Source: Rhodospirillales bacterium
GTDB lineage: Bacteria; Pseudomonadota; Alphaproteobacteria; Micavibrionales; Micavibrionaceae
DNA: 64,000 bases
Direction: 5' to 3'
Assembly (NCBI GenBank): GCA_020638175.1
Contig: JACKJA010000002.1
Span: 1,612,001 to 1,676,000 of the forward strand
In this document: positions 26,712-36,118 of the stretch, in pieces
Numbering within the stretch: the stretch's first letter is position 1
Layout: each line of letters opens with the position of its first letter
Notes under the pieces: generated by a model
What the model was told of the DNA's origin: nothing
The model's input: only the letters and a program-made list of their open reading frames with translations
The model's database searches: none
Position numbers and translations under genes: made by a program

Positions 26712-27203
26712 ATGACCGCACCCCCCCCTCTTATAGGTATCACCATGGGTTCCCAGTCGGACTGGGGCACCATGAAGGAAGCCGCCGGTATTCTCGATGA
26801 ACTGTGCATTCCCTATGAAACAAAGATCACATCGGCCCACCGCACACCGGACCGGATGTTTGAATACGCCAAAACCGCGCGTGATCGCGGCCTGAAAGTG
26901 ATTATCGCCGGGGCCGGCGGGGCCGCACATTTACCCGGCATGATCGCCAGCGCAACAACCCTGCCCGTTCTCGGCGTACCGGTTGAAAGCAAGGCGTTAA
27001 AGGGAATGGACAGCCTGCTCTCTATCGTGCAAATGCCGGGCGGAATTCCCGTTGGCACATTGGCCATCGGCGCGGCAGGCGCCAAAAACGCCGCCCTTCT
27101 GGCGGCATCCATCCTGAGCACCCATGACGACGTGATCGCCGGACGCCTGCAGGCCTACCGCGACCGTCAAACCGCCGGCGTTGCCGAACAGCCGGCCGAC
27201 TAA
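26712..27203 (+). CDS. purE: N5-carboxyaminoimidazole ribonucleotide mutase
   Basis: 163 aa. PurE moves the carboxyl group of N5-CAIR to C4 in purine synthesis. Seen: ITMGSQSDWGTMKEAA, TSAHRTPDRMFEYA with the catalytic His, IAGAGGAAHLPGMIAS, and VQMPGGIPVGTLAIG. Full length. It starts 6 bp after ydcH and 43 bp before purK, the partner that makes its substrate. Confidence 0.97.
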   Translation: MTAPPPLIGITMGSQSDWGTMKEAAGILDELCIPYETKITSAHRTPDRMFEYAKTARDRGLKVIIAGAGGAAHLPGMIASATTLPVLGVPVESKALKGMDSLLSIVQMPGGIPVGTLAIGAAGAKNAALLAASILSTHDDVIAGRLQAYRDRQTAGVAEQPAD

Positions 27204-27246
27204 TTCGCACTTGCGGTTTTGACTATTCACTGCCATAAAAGCCCCC

Positions 27247-28317
27247 ATGAAAATGAACGCGAAAACACTTGGCATCCTCGGAGGCGGCCAGCTTGGGCGG
27301 ATGAGCGCTATGGCCGCCGCACGTCTAGGCATCAAAACCCATATCTATTGCCCGGAAGAAAACAGCCCTGCCAGTCATGTCGCCGCCCGGACCTTTATCG
27401 GCACCTATGAAGACAAAAAAAAGCTGAAAGCCTTTGCTGAAAGCGTCGATGTCATTTCCTACGAATTTGAAAATATCCCGGTTGAAACCGTCCGCTATCT
27501 GCAAGATCTAAAACCGGTCTACCCGGATGACCGCCTGCTGGAAATCGCACAGGACCGTGGTCTGGAAAAGAAATTCCTGAACGATATCGGTATCCCAACC
27601 GCACGCTGGGCACTGGCCGCCAGCGTCAAAGACATGCCAGAAGCTCTGAAAACCGTACCGGGAGAGCGTCATATTTTAAAAACGACACGCTTTGGTTACG
27701 ACGGAAAAGGCCAAAAAATGCTATCGGCCAATGACTCTGTGGAAAACGCTTGGGAAATTTTAAATTCAAAAGAAATAATTATCGAAGAAGTTATTGATTT
27801 TTCATGTGAAATTTCCGTCATCGTTGCTCGCGACAAACTCGGACAAACTGTCCACTACGGGCCGTGTCTAAATGAGCATAAAGACCATATTTTATCGAAG
27901 ACAACCGTGCCCGCGCCGATTCCGGATCAAATGGCCGCACAGGCCGTTGAAATGACCCGTTTACTGGCTGATGCCGTTGATCTGGTCGGTGTTCTGGCGC
28001 TTGAAATGTTTGTCACAAAGGATGGCCGCATCATCGCCAATGAAATCGCCCCGCGCACCCACAATTCCGGCCACTGGACGATTGACGCTTGCGCCGTATC
28101 ACAGTTCGAAAACCACGTCCGCACGGTCTGCGGCCTAGCCGTGGGTCATCCGAGCCGTCATTCTGACGCCATCATGAGAAATCTGATTGGAAAAGATGCT
28201 CTAGAAGCCAAAAAACTCATGGAAATCGAGGGCACTTGCGTCCACCTCTATGGCAAGGAAGACGTCAAGGATGGCCGCAAAATGGGGCACGCCACGGCGC
28301 TAAAGCCAAAGACCTAA
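27247..28317 (+). CDS. purK: 5-(carboxyamino)imidazole ribonucleotide synthase
   Basis: 356 aa. ATP-grasp enzyme that makes N5-CAIR from AIR, ATP and bicarbonate. Seen: LGILGGGQLGRMSAMAAARLG, ILKTTRFGYDGKGQ, the grasp lid and IIANEIAPRTHNSGHWTID. The frame is intact. The AT content rises in the middle (27,700-27,900) but the domain is unbroken. Its stop overlaps by 4 bp the stop of the convergent 89-aa gene. Confidence 0.96.
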   Translation: MKMNAKTLGILGGGQLGRMSAMAAARLGIKTHIYCPEENSPASHVAARTFIGTYEDKKKLKAFAESVDVISYEFENIPVETVRYLQDLKPVYPDDRLLEIAQDRGLEKKFLNDIGIPTARWALAASVKDMPEALKTVPGERHILKTTRFGYDGKGQKMLSANDSVENAWEILNSKEIIIEEVIDFSCEISVIVARDKLGQTVHYGPCLNEHKDHILSKTTVPAPIPDQMAAQAVEMTRLLADAVDLVGVLALEMFVTKDGRIIANEIAPRTHNSGHWTIDACAVSQFENHVRTVCGLAVGHPSRHSDAIMRNLIGKDALEAKKLMEIEGTCVHLYGKEDVKDGRKMGHATALKPKT

Positions 28318-28583
28318 CGCTCCCAACGCGGCCGGAAACCGGAAAAATCTCCGCCATCCAGCGAACCAATGCGAAAACGCCCGTCCCGGATAGCCTGCAA
28401 CAACCGCTCAGCCCGGCTCTGGGGCAGCGCAATCTTCAACGAGCGCGTATCCACAGTCTCCTGCATTTCCCGCACCAGGTTAAACGCACTGCTCATCTGG
28501 CCACGCGCCCGGCGATAGATATCCTCGCACGCCGCCAGACGTGCCTGCCTGTCACTGATACTGGTAACATTCCCTTTTTTCAT
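28314..28583 (-). CDS. Small conserved-looking hypothetical protein
   Basis: 89 aa, basic, mainly helical, with a Gly/Asp-rich end. GAGAGGG lies just before the ATG, good support that it is translated. No domain is recognised. It ends inside the purK stop and has a 180-bp gap to fumC on the other side. Confidence 0.5.
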   Translation of the reverse strand: MKKGNVTSISDRQARLAACEDIYRRARGQMSSAFNLVREMQETVDTRSLKIALPQSRAERLLQAIRDGRFRIGSLDGGDFSGFRPRWER

Positions 28584-28762
28584 CTATCCCTCTCTGTCTG
28601 CTGTCTCATTTTTCTTACATCATCATACGCTTTCCCATAAATTGCAACCAACAGATTATTCGGGGGAAAGCCTGTTTTTTTAGGCTGTTCATGATTGTTT
28701 TCTGTGCCGCAGGCAGTAAAATCCGCCCCAGACAACTTTTTACTTTTTCAAAGAGATAGATC

Positions 28763-30157
28763 ATGACCGATACCCGCACTGAAACCGACTCCCTTGGCGC
28801 CATCGAAGTTCCCGCCGACCGTTACTGGGGCGCACAGACCCAGCGCAGCCTGCAAAACTTTAAAATCGGTGGCGAGACAATGCCCGTGCCATTGGTCCGG
28901 GCGCTGGGTATCCAGAAAAAAGCCGCCGCGCTGACCAATGAGAAACTCGGTGTACTGGACAAAAATCTGGCCGATGCCATCGTGTCCGCAGCCAATGAAA
29001 TCATCGACGGCACACTGGCCGGGGAATTCCCGCTGGTTGTCTGGCAAACGGGTTCGGGCACGCAAACCAACATGAATGCCAACGAAGTCATTGCCGGCCG
29101 GGCCAACGAACAACTCTCCGGTACCCGCGGCGGCAAAACCCCGGTCCATCCGAACGATCACGTCAATATGGGTCAATCGTCGAATGACACATTCCCAACC
29201 GTCATGCATATCGCTGCGGGCGAACAAATTCATAGCGCCCTGATCCCGGCCCTCGAAAAGCTTCACGCCGCCCTGGACGCCAAGGCAAAGGAATTCGCCG
29301 ATATCGTCAAGATTGGCCGCACGCACCTGCAAGACGCCACCCCGCTGACGCTGGGTCAGGAATTTTCCGGCTACGCCACGCAAGTCCGCTATGGCATCGA
29401 CCGGGTCAAAAACACCCTGCCCCGCATCATGCAACTGGCGCAGGGCGGCACAGCCGTCGGCACCGGGATCAATAGCAAGGCCGGCTTTGCCGAGGCTTTC
29501 GCCGATAAAGTCGCCGACATCACCGGCCTGCCGTTCATCACGGCGGAAAACAAATTCGAGGCTCTGGCCGCCCACGACGCCATGGTCGAACTGTCCGGCG
29601 CGCTTAACGTTCTGGCGGCCAGCCTGATGAAAATCGCCCACGACATCCGCATGCTCGGCTCCGGCCCGCGCTGCGGTATTGGCGAACTGAATCTGCCCGC
29701 CAACGAACCCGGCTCTTCAATCATGCCGGGCAAGGTCAACCCGACTCAGGCCGAAGCTATGACCATGGTCGCGGCACAAATCATGGGTAATCACACCACC
29801 GTGACCGTCGCAGGCAGCAACGGTCATTTCGAATTAAACGTCTTTAAACCCGTGATGATTTATAACGTGCTGCAATCCATCCGCCTGATCGCCGATGCCT
29901 GCAACAGCTTCACCGATAATTGCGTCGTCGGCATCGAAGCCAACCGCGCCCGGATCGACAAATTGCTGCACGAAAGCCTAATGCTGGTCACAGCCCTCAA
30001 CCCACATATTGGCTATGACAACGCCGCCAAAATAGCCAAAAAGGCCCACGCCGATGGGACCACGCTAAAAGAAGCTGGTGTTGCACTCGGCCTCTTGACC
30101 GAAGAGCAATTCGCCCAGTGGATCAAACCGGAAGATATGGTCAAACCGCGGGATTAA
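28763..30157 (+). CDS. fumC: Fumarate hydratase class II
   Basis: 464 aa. Reversible hydration of fumarate to malate in the TCA cycle. Seen: RYWGAQTQRSLQNFKIG, GSGTQTNMNANEV, NMGQSSNDTFPT, GRTHLQDATPLTLGQEFSGY and the catalytic loop GSSIMPGKVNPTQ. Full length, no iron-sulfur cluster needed. The next ATG follows the stop directly, so the RHH gene is coupled. Confidence 0.97.
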   Translation: MTDTRTETDSLGAIEVPADRYWGAQTQRSLQNFKIGGETMPVPLVRALGIQKKAAALTNEKLGVLDKNLADAIVSAANEIIDGTLAGEFPLVVWQTGSGTQTNMNANEVIAGRANEQLSGTRGGKTPVHPNDHVNMGQSSNDTFPTVMHIAAGEQIHSALIPALEKLHAALDAKAKEFADIVKIGRTHLQDATPLTLGQEFSGYATQVRYGIDRVKNTLPRIMQLAQGGTAVGTGINSKAGFAEAFADKVADITGLPFITAENKFEALAAHDAMVELSGALNVLAASLMKIAHDIRMLGSGPRCGIGELNLPANEPGSSIMPGKVNPTQAEAMTMVAAQIMGNHTTVTVAGSNGHFELNVFKPVMIYNVLQSIRLIADACNSFTDNCVVGIEANRARIDKLLHESLMLVTALNPHIGYDNAAKIAKKAHADGTTLKEAGVALGLLTEEQFAQWIKPEDMVKPRD

Positions 30158-30367
30158 ATGAAAAAACGCTCCATTAAAATCGCCGGGCACGCCACCTCCA
30201 TCACGCTGGAAGACGAATTCTGGGAAGCGTTGAAGGATATAGCTGCCCGGCGCGACATGTCTATGAACGCTCTGATCGCGGAAATTGATGAAACCCGCGC
30301 GACAGAAAATCTCTCCAGCGCCCTGCGGCTATATGTGTTGGCACAGGCCCGTGCCGGTATGTTATAA
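30158..30367 (+). CDS. Ribbon-helix-helix domain protein (RHH_4-like)
   Basis: 69 aa: a beta strand SIKIAGHATSITLE then two helices DEFWEALKDIAARRDMSM and LIAEIDE, as in the RHH_4 family found behind fumC in many alphaproteobacteria. Some act as DNA-binding regulators, but no target can be named. Its ATG touches the fumC stop, so translation is coupled. Confidence 0.82.
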   Translation: MKKRSIKIAGHATSITLEDEFWEALKDIAARRDMSMNALIAEIDETRATENLSSALRLYVLAQARAGML

Positions 30368-30407
30368 TAGTCATGATATGGATTTTGATGGGGGAGATTA
30401 ATATCTA

Positions 30408-31085
30408 ATGAGAGTAAAAACTGCGCCAATCCTGTGTGCTGTGACGGTTTTGTTTTTATCTCTGGCAACAGGTTTCATTCATTGCCCGGCAGCATATGCG
30501 CAAGAAAAAGAATATTTTGCGATAGAAGGCATTGAAAAAACTGCCCGCACTGGCGACCCTGACGCTCAATATGCCACGGGCCTGATCTACCTGAACGGAA
30601 CCGAAGACACCCCGCCCAGCCCACCAACGGCTTACGCCTGGTTTTACGCCGCAGCCATGCTCGGCCATGAAGAAGCTGAAAAAGAAAGGGCAAAACTCGC
30701 CCCCCAGTTAAAGGGTGAGGAAAGAAAGAAAGCGCGAGAATTATCCGAACACTACTACAGGAAATATGTATACCCCTATGAACGGCCGTTTTCTCTGCTG
30801 ATAAACGGAAAATATTACCTCGATTCCGTGGAAGTAAAGATACCGGATCAAACTATAATAAAGATCAAAGCCCTGCATCAGGATCCGTCAATCACCACCG
30901 TCCTGATGCGTGATCCAAAACAGCCAACTCTCTCAACGCCACTAAAGATAAGTAATGAATACCGCCTAAGAAATGAGGAGCGCATTCTTCACAAAGGCAA
31001 AAAATCCCGTCTTGAATTCGTCGCCATCGACGACAACAGGCAAATCAGAAATGTTATCCAGATTACGTTTGTTCCCGGCCCGTAA
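30408..31085 (+). CDS. Exported Sel1-repeat-like protein
   Basis: 225 aa. Signal peptide (about 1-31, ending CPAAYAQE, with Cys not in a lipobox). One or two Sel1/TPR-like helical units follow: GDPDAQYATGLIYLNG and AYAWFYAAAMLGHEEAEKE. The rest is a beta-rich domain of unknown family. It is probably periplasmic and binds a protein partner. GGGGGAG lies 12 bases before the ATG. It converges with the AsmA gene 8 bp away. Confidence 0.7.
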   Translation: MRVKTAPILCAVTVLFLSLATGFIHCPAAYAQEKEYFAIEGIEKTARTGDPDAQYATGLIYLNGTEDTPPSPPTAYAWFYAAAMLGHEEAEKERAKLAPQLKGEERKKARELSEHYYRKYVYPYERPFSLLINGKYYLDSVEVKIPDQTIIKIKALHQDPSITTVLMRDPKQPTLSTPLKISNEYRLRNEERILHKGKKSRLEFVAIDDNRQIRNVIQITFVPGP

Positions 31086-31093
31086 AAGCCGAA

Positions 31094-34000
31094 CTACCGC
31101 GCCCCTTCAATAACATTCTGCAAAATACCGAACAACGCATCCTCCGGTGAAATCTCACGCGACTGCGGCACCGGCTGAGCAGGTTTCGGCTCTTCGGGCA
31201 CAACTTGTTGCTGTTGTTGCGTTTGGGGCGTTTCCCCTGCCGTTGGCGCAGTCGGTGCAGATGGCGCCGGAGCTGGCGCAGCCGGTGCCTGCAAAATTCC
31301 CTCTTTTTGCAACTTGTTCAGCAGCGGATTGAGAACCAGCCCTTCCAGTTGTTTGTTGAAATACTGGTTCAGGGCATTCTGGGCGAATGTTTTGCCGGGA
31401 TTGTCCAGCGGCCCCCTGAACACGGTTTTCAGATCCGGAGCATCCGCAGGTTCCTTCAGGTCCACAACTGTCGTCAGGTCAATCGTCCAGAGTGGTAAAT
31501 TCACATTCCCCGTACCGGTCACATCAGCATCCGCCCCGCTCAGGAGCAGCTTGTCAAAATTAATACCCCCCTCATTAATCGTGAAAGCGGCATCCAACGT
31601 ATCGAATGCCGTACTGCCCCCGGCTGTCGAGGCCTCCAGGATTTTGCCGAAATTCTCTGTAAAGCTACTGGTCGGGGCAGACAAAGCCCGCGACAAACGC
31701 GCCAGATCGAACCCTTCAAAAATCAGGTTCTGGCCCGTCGATGCCCCTTTCCCCTGCAAGTCAAAAATCAAGGCCGCAGGGCTTAAACCTGTTGATTTCA
31801 CGGATGTATCCAGAGAAACAGTCCCTTTCGCCTGCACCAGACGTGACCCGCTGAATGATTTCACAAAAGATTCCAAAGAAACATTCTTCAAAGAGGCATC
31901 CCCCTCCATAGACAACGGCTGGCGCGGTTTGTCGGATGATTTAACGACCCCGTTCAGCGCAACCTGCCCGCCATGCATGGCCCCGTTCAGCTTTTTAAGC
32001 GTCAGGATTCCTCCCGTCATATCCATGTCCAGATCAACATTTTGCATGGTCCATGTCCCATAAGATAAGGACGTAGCCGTGGCCGCCATATCCAGATCGA
32101 CTGCGTGCATCCAGCCCGTATCAATCGCATTGCGTGACCAACGGATATCTTCTTTTTGTGTCGATTGCCCCGTCGTTGCCCGCACGGTCCCGCGCTGTCT
32201 GGGCTGATGCCCCAGCAAACTGTCGAGCGGCACATCGTTCATCGCCATCGTTGCCTTGATCGCCGGACGCACACCGCTGGTTTTCAGCACAATATCACCG
32301 CTGGCTGATACGGGTCCGATCTCGGCCTTTACACCGTTGAAATTGTAACTATCCCCGGCACGTTTCACAGGGATAAACAGGTCCAGAGATTTCTTGATCG
32401 TGACCCGGCTGGTAAAGGACGGCTTGAAAATATTGATCAGGTCAACATAGTTCGGGTGCCGCAACCGCAACGTCAGTTCACTGATATCGGGTTTGTCCAG
32501 AAGACCAGTCAAAACACCGCGCGCCTCTGCCGATCCGCGCAACGCCTTGACGTTCGCTATATAAGAAAGATTGTCAGCTTTCCCCTTAAATTCGGAAACC
32601 AGCTCCGCATCCCCTGCATGCGCCGGCAAAGTCACATTTTTGATATTGAAAAACTGGACAAGTTTTTCGACATCCGGCGTTTTACCAGATACGGACAAAT
32701 CAATATCCGACAACGCGGACACGCTCCCGATCTTGCCGCTAACCAGCCCGCTATCCCCTTGCGCATTACGCACATTCAACGTCTCGATACTCAAACGGTC
32801 ACCGGTCAAAGCCCCCTTGGCATCAATTTTCTGATAAGTCCGGCCATCCAGTTTCACGTTCTGCAGCGAAGCCACGAGGTTAAGATCAAACGGTAGCTTC
32901 AAATGATCCGTCATATCCTTGATCCCGGCAGCCGGCGATTTTTTCTCCGCAGCGGCCGCAACAGCCGCGGCACTTGCACCGCCCCCCTGCAATCGGGTCT
33001 TCCAGCCGTCAACATCCAGTTGCGCACCTTCCATGTTCACACTCAAAACCGGCTTTTTCCCTAAAGCGAAAGAACCAGAAAAATTCATTTTCGTGTCATC
33101 AAGGGTCACGCGCCCGGCCTCAACACTAACCTTATCTGACACGATTTTGCCGCGCACTTGCCCGTCAACAGATCGGGACAACACCGCGTTCATTTGCTTA
33201 ACCTGGTCCGGCTGCAAATAAGGAGCAACCATTTGCAAGGCATTATCGGTCGCCACAGAAGCATCAAAAGAAAGCAGCGGCTCCGAATAAACCATTTGGC
33301 CGCTCTGCAGTGAACGGGAAACGGCCCCGAAAGACAGCGTAAACGAACTATCCAGCTTGCCAGCCCCCGGTCCGGCGGCCTTAACCGTCCCTTTAAGGGC
33401 GCTCTCGCCATTCTTTTCCAAAGCCAGCGCCACATTCGTATACGTCACGCCCTTAACCGTAATACCGGCCGCTTTAAGGGCCGCCGTCCCGCGAATATCC
33501 ATGGGCACAGTCATCGTTTCGGGTAAAAACGCCGCCGCAGCCTGCGCCGCGGTCTTGCCGTCCTTCTTCTGGCCTTTACCATTGGCTGTCCCGCTCATCA
33601 TCGCATCAAGATTGAGCGTCCCCGCACTTTCCAGCGCAACAGAAACCTGCAAGAGCTTGCTTTTCAGCCCCTTGGCATTCACATTTCCGCTAACAGCCAC
33701 CCCGTCATAGGTGCCGCTCAGCGTCTTCAGCGCCAGTGCATCATCCCCAAACGTCAGCATTCCCTTAACCTGCACGGCTTTTTTCAACGCGTCCTGCGCC
33801 GGCACATCGGCCAGCGCCAGCGCCGCAGCCAGATTATCAAAGGCCGCTTCAAACTCCCCCTGCAGCTCCAGCGGACCGCCCGTTGTCACAATCCCGGAGT
33901 AGGAAACGTTTGCCTTGCTGTCCGGCAAATTGACCGCCAGTTGCAAAGCAACCGTCCCGGAACCATCGTCAATCCGGCCGGTTTTAATGTCAGCCTCTAC

Positions 34001-34612
34001 TTTTTGCCCCTTATAAGAAAACGCGGTTTCAGCAGCAAACGGCCCCTGAAGGCTATCGCCTTTGACCGTCATCCCCACAGCATCCAGCACGATATCCTGT
34101 CCGGATTGGTGATTGAGGTAATGGAACCGCCCATCGCGGATTTTCACTTCGTTCAGCGCCACATTCTTGATCGCGCTCTCCGGCCCTGCCGCGTTGTCGG
34201 ATTTGCCCTTTTCCGTTTTCTGCTTGATCGTATCGGTCATCGCCGTCAAAGAGCCGTCTTTTGCGACCTCCACCAATATATCCGGCTTCACCAGCAAAAC
34301 GCTGTTCACAATCACTTCCCGGCTTAAAAGCGGCATCAGGGCCACAGACACCTCGGCCCGGTCCAGCGAAATAAACGGCACCGTCCCGCCGGCCGCCGTC
34401 GCCACAGAGAGATTTTCAACCATCAAACGGGGAAACGGAACCACAGCAAACGACAGGCCGCCGTCAATTTTGACCTCATAACCGGTCGTATCCTTGATTT
34501 GCGAAATAATCTGGGGCTTGTACTTGTTCCAGTCGACAAAACCGGGCGCCATAACCAAAAGGCCCAAAACTGCCAGAACAACAACACTGATAACGATAAC
34601 TAAGCGCTTCAC
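31094..34612 (-). CDS. AsmA-family envelope protein
   Basis: 1172 aa from the GTG at 34,612 (GGGG upstream; the frame runs up to a TTG at 34,660). An N-terminal membrane helix (about 5-25) is followed by PGFVDWNKYKPQIISQI and TGYEVKIDGGLSF, the AsmA start block. The long middle consists of beta-rich repeats like bridge-type lipid carriers, and the C-terminal AsmA_2 domain holds LDTSVKSTGLSPAALIFDLQG. The last 100 residues are Pro/Gln-rich. AsmA-like proteins span the periplasm and move phospholipid to the outer membrane. Large for the family but not beyond the known range. Confidence 0.9.
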   Translation of the reverse strand: MKRLVIVISVVVLAVLGLLVMAPGFVDWNKYKPQIISQIKDTTGYEVKIDGGLSFAVVPFPRLMVENLSVATAAGGTVPFISLDRAEVSVALMPLLSREVIVNSVLLVKPDILVEVAKDGSLTAMTDTIKQKTEKGKSDNAAGPESAIKNVALNEVKIRDGRFHYLNHQSGQDIVLDAVGMTVKGDSLQGPFAAETAFSYKGQKVEADIKTGRIDDGSGTVALQLAVNLPDSKANVSYSGIVTTGGPLELQGEFEAAFDNLAAALALADVPAQDALKKAVQVKGMLTFGDDALALKTLSGTYDGVAVSGNVNAKGLKSKLLQVSVALESAGTLNLDAMMSGTANGKGQKKDGKTAAQAAAAFLPETMTVPMDIRGTAALKAAGITVKGVTYTNVALALEKNGESALKGTVKAAGPGAGKLDSSFTLSFGAVSRSLQSGQMVYSEPLLSFDASVATDNALQMVAPYLQPDQVKQMNAVLSRSVDGQVRGKIVSDKVSVEAGRVTLDDTKMNFSGSFALGKKPVLSVNMEGAQLDVDGWKTRLQGGGASAAAVAAAAEKKSPAAGIKDMTDHLKLPFDLNLVASLQNVKLDGRTYQKIDAKGALTGDRLSIETLNVRNAQGDSGLVSGKIGSVSALSDIDLSVSGKTPDVEKLVQFFNIKNVTLPAHAGDAELVSEFKGKADNLSYIANVKALRGSAEARGVLTGLLDKPDISELTLRLRHPNYVDLINIFKPSFTSRVTIKKSLDLFIPVKRAGDSYNFNGVKAEIGPVSASGDIVLKTSGVRPAIKATMAMNDVPLDSLLGHQPRQRGTVRATTGQSTQKEDIRWSRNAIDTGWMHAVDLDMAATATSLSYGTWTMQNVDLDMDMTGGILTLKKLNGAMHGGQVALNGVVKSSDKPRQPLSMEGDASLKNVSLESFVKSFSGSRLVQAKGTVSLDTSVKSTGLSPAALIFDLQGKGASTGQNLIFEGFDLARLSRALSAPTSSFTENFGKILEASTAGGSTAFDTLDAAFTINEGGINFDKLLLSGADADVTGTGNVNLPLWTIDLTTVVDLKEPADAPDLKTVFRGPLDNPGKTFAQNALNQYFNKQLEGLVLNPLLNKLQKEGILQAPAAPAPAPSAPTAPTAGETPQTQQQQQVVPEEPKPAQPVPQSREISPEDALFGILQNVIEGAR

Positions 34613-34703
34613 GCGACACCCCGCCTGTTTCCAAAGTTCAAAAAGAAATGATGTATACAAAGATATATATACAAGAAACAGGCGATAAAGAAAGGGAATA
34701 CCC

Positions 34704-35249
34704 TTAATCTTTCACGTATTTTTCCTGAAAAGAACGCACGGCTTTCAATAAATCGTCCAGCTTCGGTAAAACATCGGATTCCAGCGCCGCTTTTTGTGAA
34801 GACGGCACTGCCAAACTGATGTTTTCATAGATTGTATTGACGGTTTCCATCAAATCCTGAACCGAGCTTTGACGGCGCAAAATCGCATTATTGCTGTTGG
34901 TAATCCGTTTAATCAGCATCGGAATAATCGCCCGCACAGTTGGATCGCTGTTGTTCAGCTTGTCCTGGAATGTCTGGCGGGTAATTACAATCAGGGTGCT
35001 ATCTTCCAGAGTTTTCACGGACGCCGACCGCGGCGAGTCAAAAACCAGTGCAATTTCACCGAAAATCTGCCCTGCCCCTAGCCGGGCCAGCTCGACTTCC
35101 GCCCCCTTTGCACCGGTAAAGACCTGCACAGACCCGGATTGTATCAAAAACGCGGAATGGCCGGTATCGCCCTCATCCACGACAATCCGGCCGGCCGGCA
35201 CAAAGCGCCGCTCCAGAATAACAGTTTCCCGGTTATTTGCTTTTGTCAT
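34704..35249 (-). CDS. Cyclic-nucleotide-binding domain protein
   Basis: 181 aa. A cNMP-binding beta barrel (about 10-125) carries the phosphate-binding cassette IFGEIALVFDSPRSASVKT, with the Glu and Arg that hold cAMP or cGMP kept. The C-terminus is a helical tail without a Crp-type helix-turn-helix, so it is a sensor or scaffold rather than a classical regulator. AGAGGACACC precedes the ATG. It lies 90 bp before phaB in the other reading order (phaB is upstream on the minus strand), so it may be in the pha transcript. Confidence 0.82.
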   Translation of the reverse strand: MTKANNRETVILERRFVPAGRIVVDEGDTGHSAFLIQSGSVQVFTGAKGAEVELARLGAGQIFGEIALVFDSPRSASVKTLEDSTLIVITRQTFQDKLNNSDPTVRAIIPMLIKRITNSNNAILRRQSSVQDLMETVNTIYENISLAVPSSQKAALESDVLPKLDDLLKAVRSFQEKYVKD

Positions 35250-35339
35250 GGTGTCCTCTGGTTATTCCCCAAATCTCACTGGAATAGTACAGAGGTTTTC
35301 TTAAAATTTTGATAATGTCCCGCGGGGAAACCCGGCGGA

Positions 35340-36089
35340 TCACACCATATATTGCCCGCCATTGGCCGACAGCGTCGCGCCGGTAATAAAACCGGCCTGT
35401 TCCGAGCATAAAAACGAGACAATTCCGGCAATTTCATCGGGCCGCCCCATCCGCCCGACCGGAATTTGCCGGACAATCGACTCCAGAATATCGTGACGCA
35501 TCGCGCCGGTCATTTCGGTTTCAATATACCCCGGACAGATCGCGTTGACCGTAATTTGCTTAGAGGCATTTTCCAGCGCCAGCGCCTTGGTAAAACCAAT
35601 CATCCCGGCCTTGGCCGCGGAATAATTCGTCTGGCCAAGCTGGCCCTTCTGGCCGTTAATCGAGCTGATATTGATAATCCGGCCATATTTACGCTCCCGC
35701 ATCGCCGCTACAACCGCCCGGCACATATTAAAACAGGACGTCAAATTGGTTTCGATCACGGCATGCCACGCGTCTTCTTCCATTTTGTGCAGCATCCCGT
35801 CACGGGTGATCCCGGCATTGTTCACCAGAATATCAACCGGCCCCTCTTTTTCTTCCAGATCCTGCACCAGTCTCTGACAAGCTGTAAAATCGGACACATC
35901 ACATTTATAGGCTTTTGCGCCGGTTTCCTGTTCGCAGGCCCGCGCGGCTTCATCATTACCATGATAAAGCGCCGCAACCTTGTAACCGTCCGCCCGCAAA
36001 GCCTTGGTGATTTCCAAACCAATGCCACGTGTTCCGCCTGTGACAATCGCCACTTTTCCCTTGGGGGCTTCTGCCTTCTTTGAAAACAT
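35340..36089 (-). CDS. phaB: Acetoacetyl-CoA reductase
   Basis: 249 aa from the ATG at 36,089 (AAAGGG ten bases upstream; a GTG at 36,098 is less likely). Short-chain dehydrogenase with VAIVTGGTRGIGLEITKAL, LVNNAGITRDGMLHKM, the Ser of INISSINGQKGQLGQ and the Tyr-Lys of TNYSAAKAGMIG. It makes (R)-3-hydroxybutyryl-CoA with NADPH for PHA synthesis. phaA lies 29 bp upstream in the same direction. The GQKGQxGQ stretch is the PhaB-type mark that separates it from FabG. Confidence 0.94.
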   Translation of the reverse strand: MFSKKAEAPKGKVAIVTGGTRGIGLEITKALRADGYKVAALYHGNDEAARACEQETGAKAYKCDVSDFTACQRLVQDLEEKEGPVDILVNNAGITRDGMLHKMEEDAWHAVIETNLTSCFNMCRAVVAAMRERKYGRIINISSINGQKGQLGQTNYSAAKAGMIGFTKALALENASKQITVNAICPGYIETEMTGAMRHDILESIVRQIPVGRMGRPDEIAGIVSFLCSEQAGFITGATLSANGGQYMV

Positions 36090-36118
36090 ATTCTTCACAT
36101 CCCTTTATATTTATCTAT